A DNA stretch of 64,000 bases from Sphingobacterium sp. ML3W (GTDB lineage Bacteria > Bacteroidota > Bacteroidia > Sphingobacteriales > Sphingobacteriaceae), in contig NZ_CP107036.1 in the NCBI RefSeq assembly GCF_029542085.1, positions 5,828,001-5,892,000 of the forward strand, in the 5' to 3' direction. The notes beneath the pieces are model-generated. The model saw only the letters and a program-made list of their open reading frames with translations, made no database searches and was not told the origin of the DNA. The number at the start of each line of letters is the position of its first letter. The stretch's first letter is position 1. This document shows, one piece after another, positions 1 to 7,811 of this stretch. The translations under genes were made by a program, and so were the position numbers.

Positions 1-892
1 CATCGGTGAAGATATCCACAAATTCCAGATCATGCTTTTTACCTAGTTCGTAGTCATTGATATCGTGTGCTGGAGTTACCTTAAGACAGCCTGTACCAAA
101 TTCAAGATCCACATATTCATCTTCAATGATATTCACTTTACGTCCGACGATTGGTACGATCACTTGTTTTCCTTTTAACCAAGTGTAGCGTTCGTCGTTT
201 GGATTGATACATACTGCTGTATCACCAAAGATTGTTTCTGGACGGGTTGTGGCAACGACAATATATTTGTCCGTTCCTTCAACCTGATATTTCAGATGGT
301 ATAATTTACCGTTCTTTTCCTTGTAAACAACTTCTTCGTCGGAAATATTGGTTTTTGCTTCTGGATCCCAGTTAACCATGCGGTAACCACGATAGATTAA
401 TCCTTTATTGTAAAGGTCAACAAATACACGGATCACCGATTGATACAATTCAGGATCCATGGTAAAACGGGTACGATCCCAATCACAGGAAGCGCCTAGT
501 TTTTCCAGTTGCTTTAAGATAATGCCACCGTACTTTTCTTTCCATTCCCAAGCATGCTTTAAAAAATCCTCACGAGATAGGGATCTTTTGTCAATGCCTT
601 GCTCCTTTAACATAGCGACGACCTTAGCTTCAGTGGCGATGGAGGCGTGGTCTGTCCCTGGTACCCAACAAGCGTTTTTACCCTGCATGCGTGCGCGGCG
701 AATCAAAACGTCTTGAATAGTATTGTTCAGCATATGACCCATGTGCAATACGCCAGTGACATTCGGTGGCGGCATTACAATCGTATAAGGTTCACGTTCG
801 TCAGGAGTAGACCGGAAAAATCCGTTCGCTTTCCAATAGCTGTACCATTTTTCTTCAGCTTCTTTTGGATTGTAAGTTTTCGCTATGCTCAT
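1..892 (-). CDS. valS: Valine--tRNA ligase, N-terminal part (cut by window edge)
   Basis: Charges tRNA(Val) with valine in the cytoplasm. Translating the minus strand from the ATG at 890-892 gives about 297 residues: MSIAKTYNPKEAEEKWYSYW, then the class I HIGH motif as HMGHM near residues 50-54 inside the ValS-typical PPPNVTGVLHMGH context. NWDPEAKT and a start of the editing (CP1) domain containing ATTRPETIFGDTAV follow. The KMSKS loop and anticodon-binding domain lie beyond the left edge; family members are usually about 870-880 residues. The upstream region toward 1250 holds a degenerate heptamer repeat rather than another gene. Identification is firm from the motifs; only the C-terminal two thirds are unseen. 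Confidence 0.96.
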   Translation of the reverse strand, partial: MSIAKTYNPKEAEEKWYSYWKANGFFRSTPDEREPYTIVMPPPNVTGVLHMGHMLNNTIQDVLIRRARMQGKNACWVPGTDHASIATEAKVVAMLKEQGIDKRSLSREDFLKHAWEWKEKYGGIILKQLEKLGASCDWDRTRFTMDPELYQSVIRVFVDLYNKGLIYRGYRMVNWDPEAKTNISDEEVVYKEKNGKLYHLKYQVEGTDKYIVVATTRPETIFGDTAVCINPNDERYTWLKGKQVIVPIVGRKVNIIEDEYVDLEFGTGCLKVTPAHDINDYELGKKHDLEFVDIFTD

Positions 893-984
893 TTTAAATT
901 CTATATTCAATTTTTTAAGGAATACAAAAGTAAGGAATTCTATGTTATTTTCCTTGTTATCATTGATCTTGTTATTGATTGTAG

Positions 985-1192
985 ATCAAAGACCAAGGAT
1001 AAGGGGTGAAGGATCAACGTTAAGGAGCAATGATTAAAGATCAGAGCTGAAGGATGACAAGGGGGCGAGCATTAAAGATCGAAGAGAATGTACAAAGAGG
1101 CAAAAATTAAAAAGTCGGAACCATTCAAATAAACCGAAGGCTTGTACAAGTAGAATCTCAATACTCACTACTAACTACTCAAACCTTAATAC
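985..1192. repeat. Degenerate heptanucleotide-periodic repeat
   Basis: From 985 to about 1061 the sequence falls into eleven consecutive 7-nt units of the form NNNAAGG/NNNAAGA (atcaaag, accaagg, ataaggg, gtgaagg and so on). From 1158 to 1192 five more units in perfect phase read TCAATAC, TCACTAC, TAACTAC, TCAAACC, TTAATAC, which on the minus strand are GTATTGA/GTAGTTA-like. The two blocks therefore run in opposite senses around a less regular centre. No believable ORF or promoter occupies it. It fills most of the valS to 1284 intergenic gap. Function unknown. Confidence 0.6.
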
Positions 1193-1251
1193 TTTTTTAA
1201 TCTTTTCTTCATATTACTAGTCGATTAGCCTAGTTTTAACGTAAATTAATG

Positions 1252-1259
1252 TAAATTTG
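1252..1259 (+). promoter_or_regulatory. Putative -7 promoter element TAAATTTG
   Basis: Exact match to the Bacteroidetes -7 element TAnnTTTG, 24 bp before the ATG at 1284. No clear TTTG lies at the -33 distance. If it is real, transcription would begin around 1265, which makes the in-frame TTG at 1257 impossible as a start and favours ATG 1284. Confidence 0.45.
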
Positions 1260-1283
1260 CCTGTTTTATTTTTACACGAAGGG

Positions 1284-3167
1284 ATGCAACGATTTGCGAA
1301 CGAACTTAGGGCGTTAACACAATATTTTTTGTTTTGGCTAATTATCTGTTTTATAGATAGATTTATTTTTATTTCTGCTTTTTTTGAGAAAATAGGAACA
1401 GCTCATTTCACTGAGGTTTTTAGAATTTATTTTCATGGATTAAGCCTTGATTTTTCAGCCGTATCCTATATCTGTACCATTCCCTTTCTTGTTTATTGTA
1501 TACTTGGATTTTTTCCAAAGGCCCAGCCGAAACGCATCATCCTTGATATTTACACAATTGTCGTACTGGTTTTATTTTTTGTGACCAGTTTTATCAATGT
1601 TAATATCTATCGAGAATGGGGCGATAAAATATCAAAACGAGCTATAGATGCTTTCCTGGCATCACCATCCGGAGCGGTAGCTTCTGCGGAGTCTACACCT
1701 GTTTTTCTTCCGATCCTCGGAATGTTAGTGGGGATATTTTGCGGGTATTTTCTCTACCGTTGGATGTTTAAAAAAGTACATTTTTATAATGTTAAATCAC
1801 CGATTGGCAACTTTGTAAAACTGGCTGTCGGCATTTTTGTTCTCTTTACCTTTATCCGCGGGGGGTATGGCCGTGCGACACTAAACCCTAGTAAAGCTTA
1901 TTATTCTGAGGTTACCTTTTATAATCATGCGGCTGTGAATACACAATGGTCGCTTTTGCGCGACTTTTTTACCAAGAGTACAAAACTGAAAAGTCCTTAT
2001 GATTTCTATGGTTCGGATCAACAAGGTCTTCAAGAGCACTTGAAGCCTGCGTTCCAGAGTCAGCCTGATTCCGCTGTCGAAGTTTTATCTACCACACGTC
2101 CCAATGTTGTTATCATCATGTTGGAAAGTTTTGTCGGTGATCTCATCCAGTCTTTGGGTGGTGAAAAAGGCATTACACCACATATGGAAGAATTGATCAA
2201 AGGTGGAATTTTATTTGATCACATCTATTCCGCTGCCGATCGTTCGGATAAGGGGATGGTTGCTATACTCAGTGGATTTCCAGCACAGGGACCGGAAAGT
2301 ATTATTAAGTATATTGACAAACACGAAAATATGCCTGCCATTGGTCAGGAATTTGACCATGCAGGTTATGAAACTTCATTTTATCATGGTGGACAAAGTG
2401 AATTTTATAATTTCAAGTCCTACATGTTGACACATGGTATTTCCAGAGTGATTGATAACGCCAATTTTGGTTTGGATGCCGAGCGCGCTTCCTGGGGAGT
2501 CTACGATCATGTGGTGTTCAACCAGATGATTCATGATTTTAGAAAGGAGAAACAACCCTTTTTCTCGACGATATTTACATTGATCAATCACGAACCATTT
2601 GAATTAAAGCACGGTTATAAATTTGGTAGTACCAATAACGCCGATAAGTTCAGAAGCACGGCGAATTATACGGACTCGGCTGTTTTCGATTTTATTGGTA
2701 AAGCCAAGAAAGAAGCCTGGTACAAAAATACACTTTTTGTGATTGTCGCGGATCACGGCCATCGTTTGCCATCGGAAAAATGGGAACTTTTCCATCCCAA
2801 TAGATTCCATATCCCACTGCTGTTTTTTGGGGATGTCATCAAGCCGGAATACCGGGGTAAAATCTTCAATCGCATCGGAAACCAAACAGATTTGGCAACG
2901 ACACTGTTGACGCAGTTGAAACTTCCGACCAATAGATATCATTGGAGCCGTGATTTACTTAATCCGACGACACCACAGATCGCTTTCTATAATTCCAAAG
3001 ATGCCTTTGGTGCCGTTACACCAGAACAGGCAGTATCTTTTGATAATGTTGGCCGAATCATCAACTATAGATCCAATAAAGAATATCCTGCTGCCAAAAC
3101 CGATAGTATATTGAATATTGCCAAAGCGTATTATCAGCAGGTCTATCGTGAATTTCTAAAATATTAA
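1284..3167 (+). CDS. LtaS-like sulfatase-fold membrane phosphotransferase, copy 1
   Basis: Predicted inner-membrane enzyme of the lipoteichoic acid synthase / phosphoglycerol or phosphoethanolamine transferase family, 627 residues from ATG 1284. About five N-terminal membrane helices (to about residue 200) precede an extracytoplasmic alkaline-phosphatase-fold domain. Visible motifs are MLESF near 280 (metal-binding Glu), DRSDKG near 320 (nucleophile loop, Ser where Gram-positive LtaS has Thr), and VADHGH near 489 (metal-binding Asp/His). An in-frame TTG at 1257 lies inside a promoter-like element, so the ATG is preferred. The next gene follows after 4 bp and is a paralogue, so the two are probably one transcript. 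In a Gram-negative the product is more likely a headgroup modifier of lipid or glycan than true LTA; the substrate is not deducible. Confidence 0.85.
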   Translation: MQRFANELRALTQYFLFWLIICFIDRFIFISAFFEKIGTAHFTEVFRIYFHGLSLDFSAVSYICTIPFLVYCILGFFPKAQPKRIILDIYTIVVLVLFFVTSFINVNIYREWGDKISKRAIDAFLASPSGAVASAESTPVFLPILGMLVGIFCGYFLYRWMFKKVHFYNVKSPIGNFVKLAVGIFVLFTFIRGGYGRATLNPSKAYYSEVTFYNHAAVNTQWSLLRDFFTKSTKLKSPYDFYGSDQQGLQEHLKPAFQSQPDSAVEVLSTTRPNVVIIMLESFVGDLIQSLGGEKGITPHMEELIKGGILFDHIYSAADRSDKGMVAILSGFPAQGPESIIKYIDKHENMPAIGQEFDHAGYETSFYHGGQSEFYNFKSYMLTHGISRVIDNANFGLDAERASWGVYDHVVFNQMIHDFRKEKQPFFSTIFTLINHEPFELKHGYKFGSTNNADKFRSTANYTDSAVFDFIGKAKKEAWYKNTLFVIVADHGHRLPSEKWELFHPNRFHIPLLFFGDVIKPEYRGKIFNRIGNQTDLATTLLTQLKLPTNRYHWSRDLLNPTTPQIAFYNSKDAFGAVTPEQAVSFDNVGRIINYRSNKEYPAAKTDSILNIAKAYYQQVYREFLKY

Positions 3168-3171
3168 CCTG

Positions 3172-5097
3172 ATGAAGTTAAGAGGAATATTAGCACCCTA
3201 TTTTGCAGTCGCCATTCGCTTTGCCTTTCTTTTAATCGTTTATGCCCTGCTCAGATGGGGGTTTTATCTGCTGAATGCCTCATTATTTCCTAACGTAAAT
3301 GCAGGAAAACTGTTTGTAATGTTTGGCGGAGGTGTGCGTTTTGATACAGTAGCTTTGCTCTATCTGAATATTCTTTACATTGTTATGCAGACGGTCCCTG
3401 GACCATTCACTTATAATCCGACCTATCAACGGATTTCCAAATGGATCTTTGTCGTAGTTAATTCGCTAGGGATCGCCTTGAACCTGATAGACTATGCCTA
3501 TTATCCTTTTACACTAAAGCGGACCACTGGTACAGTATTGAGCCAGTTTTCAAATGAATCCAACTTGTTTAAATTGGCATTTGACTTTTGTCTTGATTAC
3601 TGGTATCTCCTGCTGGTATTTGCATTACTCGTCTATGGACTATCGAAATCTTATCAGTTGATCCAACTGGAAAAACCAAAACGTTATTCCTGGAAACCTT
3701 TCCTCGTTCAGGTTCCTTTCTTTTTATTGACTGCTTTTCTTTTTATAGGTGGTGTTCGTGGCGGCTGGGCACACAGTACCCGTCCGATTACATTGAGCAA
3801 TGCGGGTGACTATGTGGACACCCCCGAAGAAATGAATATTGTACTGAATACGCCATTTAGTATATTGAAAACCTTAAAAGCTGTTAGTCTCAAGCCGGTG
3901 AACTATTATCCAGAGCAGGAGCTGAACAAGTTGTATGATCCGATCCATCTTCCACAAACAGACAAACCCTTCAATAAAAAGAATGTTGTTGTATTGATTT
4001 TGGAAAGTTTTGCAAAGGAACATTTTGGTGAACTGAATAAAGATATTCAAGATGGAAAATATAAAGGTTATACTCCTTTTCTAGATTCTTTGATTCGCAA
4101 CGGCTATACCTTTACAGATACCTATGCTAATGGTCGCAAATCCATCGATGCCTTACCTTCGGTGATTACAGGTATCCCTTCCATAGGCGAACCCTTTGTG
4201 CTTTCAGTGTATTCTGGTAATGAGACCACTAGTTTGGCTAAACTCTTGGGAAAAAAAGGATATGAAACTGCATTTTTCCATGGTGCTCCGAATGGAAGTA
4301 TGGGTTTCTCAGCCTATATGAAGTTAGCAGGAATTCAACATTATTTTGGTAAAAACGAATATAACAATGATCAGGATTTTGATGGTATCTGGGGAATCTG
4401 GGATGAACCTTTTCTACAGTTTACCGCTAATAAAATCAATACGTTAAAACAACCGTTTTTTGCAAGCTTCTTTTCGCTGTCCTCACACCATCCTTTTAAG
4501 GTGCCAGAAAAGTATCAGGGCAAATTTCCGAAAGGACCGCTACCGGTGCAGGAACCAATCGGCTATACCGACAATGCACTTCGCGAATTCTTTGCGACTG
4601 CATCTAAAATGCCTTGGTTTAACAATACCTTATTTGTGATCTGCGCTGATCACGCAACTGTAAGTTACCTTCCCGAGTATCAGACTACAGCTGGAGGCTT
4701 TCAGATCCCGATTATATTTTATGCTCCAGGCGAAGGATTGGTCGGTAAGGCGGATAAACTGGTGCAACAGATCGATATTATGCCCACCGTTTTAAATTAT
4801 CTCCATTACGATGAACCCTATTTTGCGTTCGGTTCGGATGCGTTTAAACCAGGAAGGGATAATTTTGTCCTGAACAATAATGCTGGGAGCTACAATTTTT
4901 ACTACAAAGACTATATGATGTCTTACGATGGCTTAAAGCCGGTATCCCTTTATAATATGAAACAGGATCGGTTGATGAAGCAGGACCTGATAAAACAACA
5001 TCCGGCAGTCTTGGATACGATGGAAACTAAGATGAAAGCCTTTATTCAACAATATAACAATCGGATGATTGAAAATAAGTTGACCTATAAAAAGTAG
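3172..5097 (+). CDS. LtaS-like sulfatase-fold membrane phosphotransferase, copy 2
   Basis: Second member of the tandem pair, 641 residues, 4 bp after the first and presumably co-transcribed. The layout is the same: N-terminal membrane helices to about residue 200, then the sulfatase domain with LILESF near 276, NGRKSIDALPS near 322 (nucleophile Ser, followed by the conserved S/T-G-I-P-S region), and CADHAT near 493. It resembles copy 1 in order of motifs but is clearly divergent, so the copies probably differ in acceptor or donor rather than being recent duplicates. The stop codon lies inside a perfect hairpin shared with the convergent gene at 5104. Family assignment is good; substrate unknown. 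Confidence 0.85.
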   Translation: MKLRGILAPYFAVAIRFAFLLIVYALLRWGFYLLNASLFPNVNAGKLFVMFGGGVRFDTVALLYLNILYIVMQTVPGPFTYNPTYQRISKWIFVVVNSLGIALNLIDYAYYPFTLKRTTGTVLSQFSNESNLFKLAFDFCLDYWYLLLVFALLVYGLSKSYQLIQLEKPKRYSWKPFLVQVPFFLLTAFLFIGGVRGGWAHSTRPITLSNAGDYVDTPEEMNIVLNTPFSILKTLKAVSLKPVNYYPEQELNKLYDPIHLPQTDKPFNKKNVVVLILESFAKEHFGELNKDIQDGKYKGYTPFLDSLIRNGYTFTDTYANGRKSIDALPSVITGIPSIGEPFVLSVYSGNETTSLAKLLGKKGYETAFFHGAPNGSMGFSAYMKLAGIQHYFGKNEYNNDQDFDGIWGIWDEPFLQFTANKINTLKQPFFASFFSLSSHHPFKVPEKYQGKFPKGPLPVQEPIGYTDNALREFFATASKMPWFNNTLFVICADHATVSYLPEYQTTAGGFQIPIIFYAPGEGLVGKADKLVQQIDIMPTVLNYLHYDEPYFAFGSDAFKPGRDNFVLNNNAGSYNFYYKDYMMSYDGLKPVSLYNMKQDRLMKQDLIKQHPAVLDTMETKMKAFIQQYNNRMIENKLTYKK

Positions 5098-5105
5098 GTC
5101 AACTT
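5077..5105. terminator. Perfect 11-bp hairpin spanning two convergent stop codons
   Basis: AAGTTGACCTA (5077-5087) and TAGGTCAACTT (5095-5105) form a perfect stem with a 7-nt loop. It contains the TAG of the plus-strand gene and reaches the stop of the minus-strand gene. Read on the minus strand it is followed by TTATTTTC, so it may act mainly for the 5104-6180 gene. Confidence 0.6.
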
Positions 5106-6180
5106 AATTCATTTGCTGTTTTTGAAATTTGATCCGGATGCTCCTGTCTATAACAAAAAGAACCAAATCATAAATGATATAGATGAATGGCAAGGTAACA
5201 ATGACCAATAGGATAAAACCTCGACTGTTATCTGTAAAAATACCATTGACCAGGTAATTTGCCAAACTGGTCCAAAACCAACAAAATCCATAGAATGAAC
5301 CTGGTACGATCAGGTTTCCAATGAGTAGTGCATAACGATACCGGCCTATTTTGTACTTTTTATAGATATACTTGATGTGTAAATAGAATAGTATAATGGA
5401 TCCGATCAATGCAAGGAGTTCAGGATGGATCCAGAGAATTGCGCTTGCTAAAAATGAGGTCTTTTCCCCAACTTCGATTTTAAAACTTTCTTGTTTTCCG
5501 ACAGACGCAATAGTCCAATGAACGAGCGTGTCAGTTTGCTGTTTAGGAGCGCCCAAATTCTGCGCATAAGCCTTCATCTTATTTCCCGTATGCAGGTACA
5601 GATCAATTGGTCCAAAAGAAGACCAGTACTTCGAAGGAAATAGGAGATATTCAATTTCATATTTTGTGAGGATATCCCGACGGTCATAACCCATCAAAGC
5701 ACGGTACTGAATTTTAATACTGTTTTCACCCTTATGAAGTTTGGCTGTAAAATAAAAGGCATCATTTAGGTTAATTCGCTCCCATTCCGCATTTCCATAG
5801 CTGATCTCATAGTAACCATCTTTGAACCGTAAAAACGGTAATTTAGGATTTTTTTGATCTAATGGAATAGATTTAATCTCTTTTTGGTTAACAGTCACGT
5901 TTTCTAATCCATCTAAATTGAGCGCAAGAAACACCAAGGGAAAGTCCATGTTTTCCTCGGCATGGATGATATATTCTATATTGAATTGGCTCTGATAATC
6001 ATAATCTACCGTGTCGCGCACAAGGTGTATATCAATTCGTTCGCGAAGTACTTTTGCTTTACTCGAAGGAACCAATTGGGCCGTAATGCTATGGGGACCA
6101 AATGGATTGGCCATGTTGGCTGAGAGTGCCAACACCGAAAGCAAAAGAATAATCGTTAGACCTATTATCTTACTGTTCAT
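5104..6180 (-). CDS. Unrecognised membrane protein with exported N-terminal domain
   Basis: 358 residues; I do not recognise a family. The N-terminus has a signal-peptide-like hydrophobic stretch (residues 1-20, ending near ALSANMANP). Residues about 25-245 are polar and look beta-rich, with alternating hydrophobics and phrases such as HTGNKMKAYAQNLG, which suggests an extracytoplasmic domain. Three hydrophobic helices follow at about 247-270, 280-310 and 320-345, with basic cytoplasmic linkers (KYIYKKYKIGRYR). The gene is convergent with the LtaS-like pair and shares its terminator hairpin. A cell-envelope role is plausible from topology alone; nothing more can be inferred. Confidence 0.7.
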   Translation of the reverse strand: MNSKIIGLTIILLLSVLALSANMANPFGPHSITAQLVPSSKAKVLRERIDIHLVRDTVDYDYQSQFNIEYIIHAEENMDFPLVFLALNLDGLENVTVNQKEIKSIPLDQKNPKLPFLRFKDGYYEISYGNAEWERINLNDAFYFTAKLHKGENSIKIQYRALMGYDRRDILTKYEIEYLLFPSKYWSSFGPIDLYLHTGNKMKAYAQNLGAPKQQTDTLVHWTIASVGKQESFKIEVGEKTSFLASAILWIHPELLALIGSIILFYLHIKYIYKKYKIGRYRYALLIGNLIVPGSFYGFCWFWTSLANYLVNGIFTDNSRGFILLVIVTLPFIYIIYDLVLFVIDRSIRIKFQKQQMN

Positions 6181-6450
6181 AATTGTTTATTTAATGCATC
6201 TTCCATTCCGCTGGCTATAAATGAACCTCGCAGGCTTATTTAATTCGCTGATAGCTTCTTAGCAAACAAATATCTACAGGTGAAAGTATAAATTAAAAAG
6301 AAGAAATTAAAACCTTGATTTAGATTCGCAGGCAGAAACCTCACAAAAGCCGCAGGAGGTGAGCAAGGGGGAGGATAGACATTCTGTCCAATCCATATTC
6401 GTAGAATACCTAAGGAAATCAAGCCGAGAGAAGGGGAGGCAAAGTATAAT
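6181..6450. other. Intergenic region, no gene seen
   Basis: The stretch between the start of the 6180 gene and the sucB terminator. Short ORFs here have no recognisable composition, and no exact TAnnTTTG element was found on the minus strand. It should contain the promoter of the 5104-6180 gene, but I cannot place it. Confidence 0.5.
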
Positions 6451-6485
6451 AAAAAAGACCTGTACGATTCGTACAGGTCTTTTTT
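6451..6485 (-). terminator. Rho-independent terminator of sucB
   Basis: Stem GACCTGTACGA (6457-6467) pairs with 6469-6479 and is flanked by six A on one side and six T on the other. It therefore has a U-tract on either strand. It begins about 20 bp after the sucB stop on the minus strand. Confidence 0.85.
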
Positions 6486-6506
6486 ATGTTATAATTTTGG
6501 TAACAA

Positions 6507-7748
6507 TTATACCCCCAACAATAAACGAGCTGGATCTTCTAATAATTGTTTTACACGAACCAAGAAGCTTACTGACTCACGACCGTCAATAATACGGTGA
6601 TCGTAAGAAAGTGCAATGTACATCATCGGACGGATAACAACCTGACCGTTCTCAGCGATCGGACGTTGGATAATGTTGTGCATACCCAAGATTGCTGATT
6701 GTGGTGCGTTGATGATAGGCGTTGACATCATGGATCCAAATACACCACCATTAGTGATTGTAAATGTACCACCAGTCATCTCGTCGATCGTTAACTTGTT
6801 GTCACGTGCTTTACCCGCCAATGTAGCAATCGCTTTTTCGATTTGCTCCAATGACATCGCATCTGCGTTACGGATAATAGGAACAACTAGCCCTTTAGGA
6901 GCGGAAACTGCAATTGAAATATCTGCAAAATCAGAATACACGATTTCATTTTCTTCGATACGAGCATTCACTGCTGGCCATTCTGCCAATGCTGTAGTTA
7001 CTGCTTTTGTAAAGAAAGACATGAAACCAAGACCGATACCAAATTTCTCTTTGAACGTATCTTTATATTTAGCACGTAGATCCATGATCGGCTGCATATT
7101 GACTTCGTTGAAAGTTGTCAACATGGCTGTTTCGTTTTTAACAGCTACTAAACGTTTTGCGATAGTTTTACGTAAAGAGGATAATTTCTCACGACGCTCG
7201 TTTCTTGAACCAGCAACTGGTGCAACAGTAGTTGTAGCAGCAGGAGCAGCAGGTTTCGCAGCTGGAGCTGCAGCTTTTGCAACAGGTTGAGCCTTGTCAG
7301 CATCTTCTTTTGTGATGCGGCCATCTTTACCTGTTCCTTTTATAGTTGAAGGATCAATTCCTTTTTCTCTCAAAATTTTTGCGGCAGCAGGAGAGGCTGT
7401 ACCAGCAGCGTAGCTATCTGGATCTTCGTCTTTTGCAGCAGCAGCTGGAGCTGCAGTTGATGATGCCTCAGCAGCAGGTGCAGCAGCAGGAGCTGAACCA
7501 CCAGCAGGAGCTTGACCTTCTTCAATTGTACAAACGACAGCACCGATTTCTAAAGTATCACCTTCTTGTGCAATGATTCTTAAGATACCTGCTTTTTCAG
7601 CTGGTAATTCAAACGTCGCTTTGTCTGACTCCAGTTCGGCGATGTTTTCATCCATCTCCACATAATCGCCATCTTGTTTCAACCATTGTGATAAGGTTAC
7701 CTCCGTGATAGATTCACCTACGGTTGGTACTTTAATTTCTAAGCTCAT
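6507..7748 (-). CDS. sucB: 2-oxoglutarate dehydrogenase E2, dihydrolipoyl succinyltransferase
   Basis: E2 core of the 2-oxoglutarate dehydrogenase complex, transferring succinyl from lipoamide to CoA in the TCA cycle. It has 413 residues, the usual length. The N-terminal lipoyl domain carries the lipoylated lysine in ESDKATFEL (Lys43). An Ala/Pro-rich linker follows, then a peripheral-subunit-binding domain around residues 115-150 (SPAAAKILREKGID...GKDGRITKEDA), a second Ala/Pro linker, and the acyltransferase domain ending with the catalytic SYDHRIIDGRE motif. It lies 63 bp downstream of sucA on the same strand, with a strong terminator just after it, so sucAB form one operon. E3 (lpd) is not in the window. 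Confidence 0.97.
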   Translation of the reverse strand: MSLEIKVPTVGESITEVTLSQWLKQDGDYVEMDENIAELESDKATFELPAEKAGILRIIAQEGDTLEIGAVVCTIEEGQAPAGGSAPAAAPAAEASSTAAPAAAAKDEDPDSYAAGTASPAAAKILREKGIDPSTIKGTGKDGRITKEDADKAQPVAKAAAPAAKPAAPAATTTVAPVAGSRNERREKLSSLRKTIAKRLVAVKNETAMLTTFNEVNMQPIMDLRAKYKDTFKEKFGIGLGFMSFFTKAVTTALAEWPAVNARIEENEIVYSDFADISIAVSAPKGLVVPIIRNADAMSLEQIEKAIATLAGKARDNKLTIDEMTGGTFTITNGGVFGSMMSTPIINAPQSAILGMHNIIQRPIAENGQVVIRPMMYIALSYDHRIIDGRESVSFLVRVKQLLEDPARLLLGV

Positions 7749-7767
7749 ATATAATGTTCTTTATTAA

Positions 7768-7797
7768 CAATTGCGTCCTATACATAAGACGCAATTG
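7768..7797 (-). other. Intercistronic stem-loop between sucA and sucB
   Basis: CAATTGCGTC (7768-7777) and GACGCAATTG (7788-7797) form a perfect 10-bp stem with a 10-nt loop in the 63-nt spacer. On the transcribed (minus) strand no U-run follows it, so it is more likely an mRNA-processing or stability element than a terminator. Confidence 0.6.
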
Positions 7798-7811
7798 ATT
7801 TTAAATTGTTT

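Noticed and set aside
459..1009. Open frames on the plus strand over valS and the heptamer repeat
   Set aside because: They are antisense shadows of valS or low-complexity readings with no family resemblance.
6673..7576. Long plus-strand frames opposite sucB, Ala/Gln-rich
   Set aside because: They arise from the Ala/Pro linker codons of sucB read in antisense; sucB is unambiguous.
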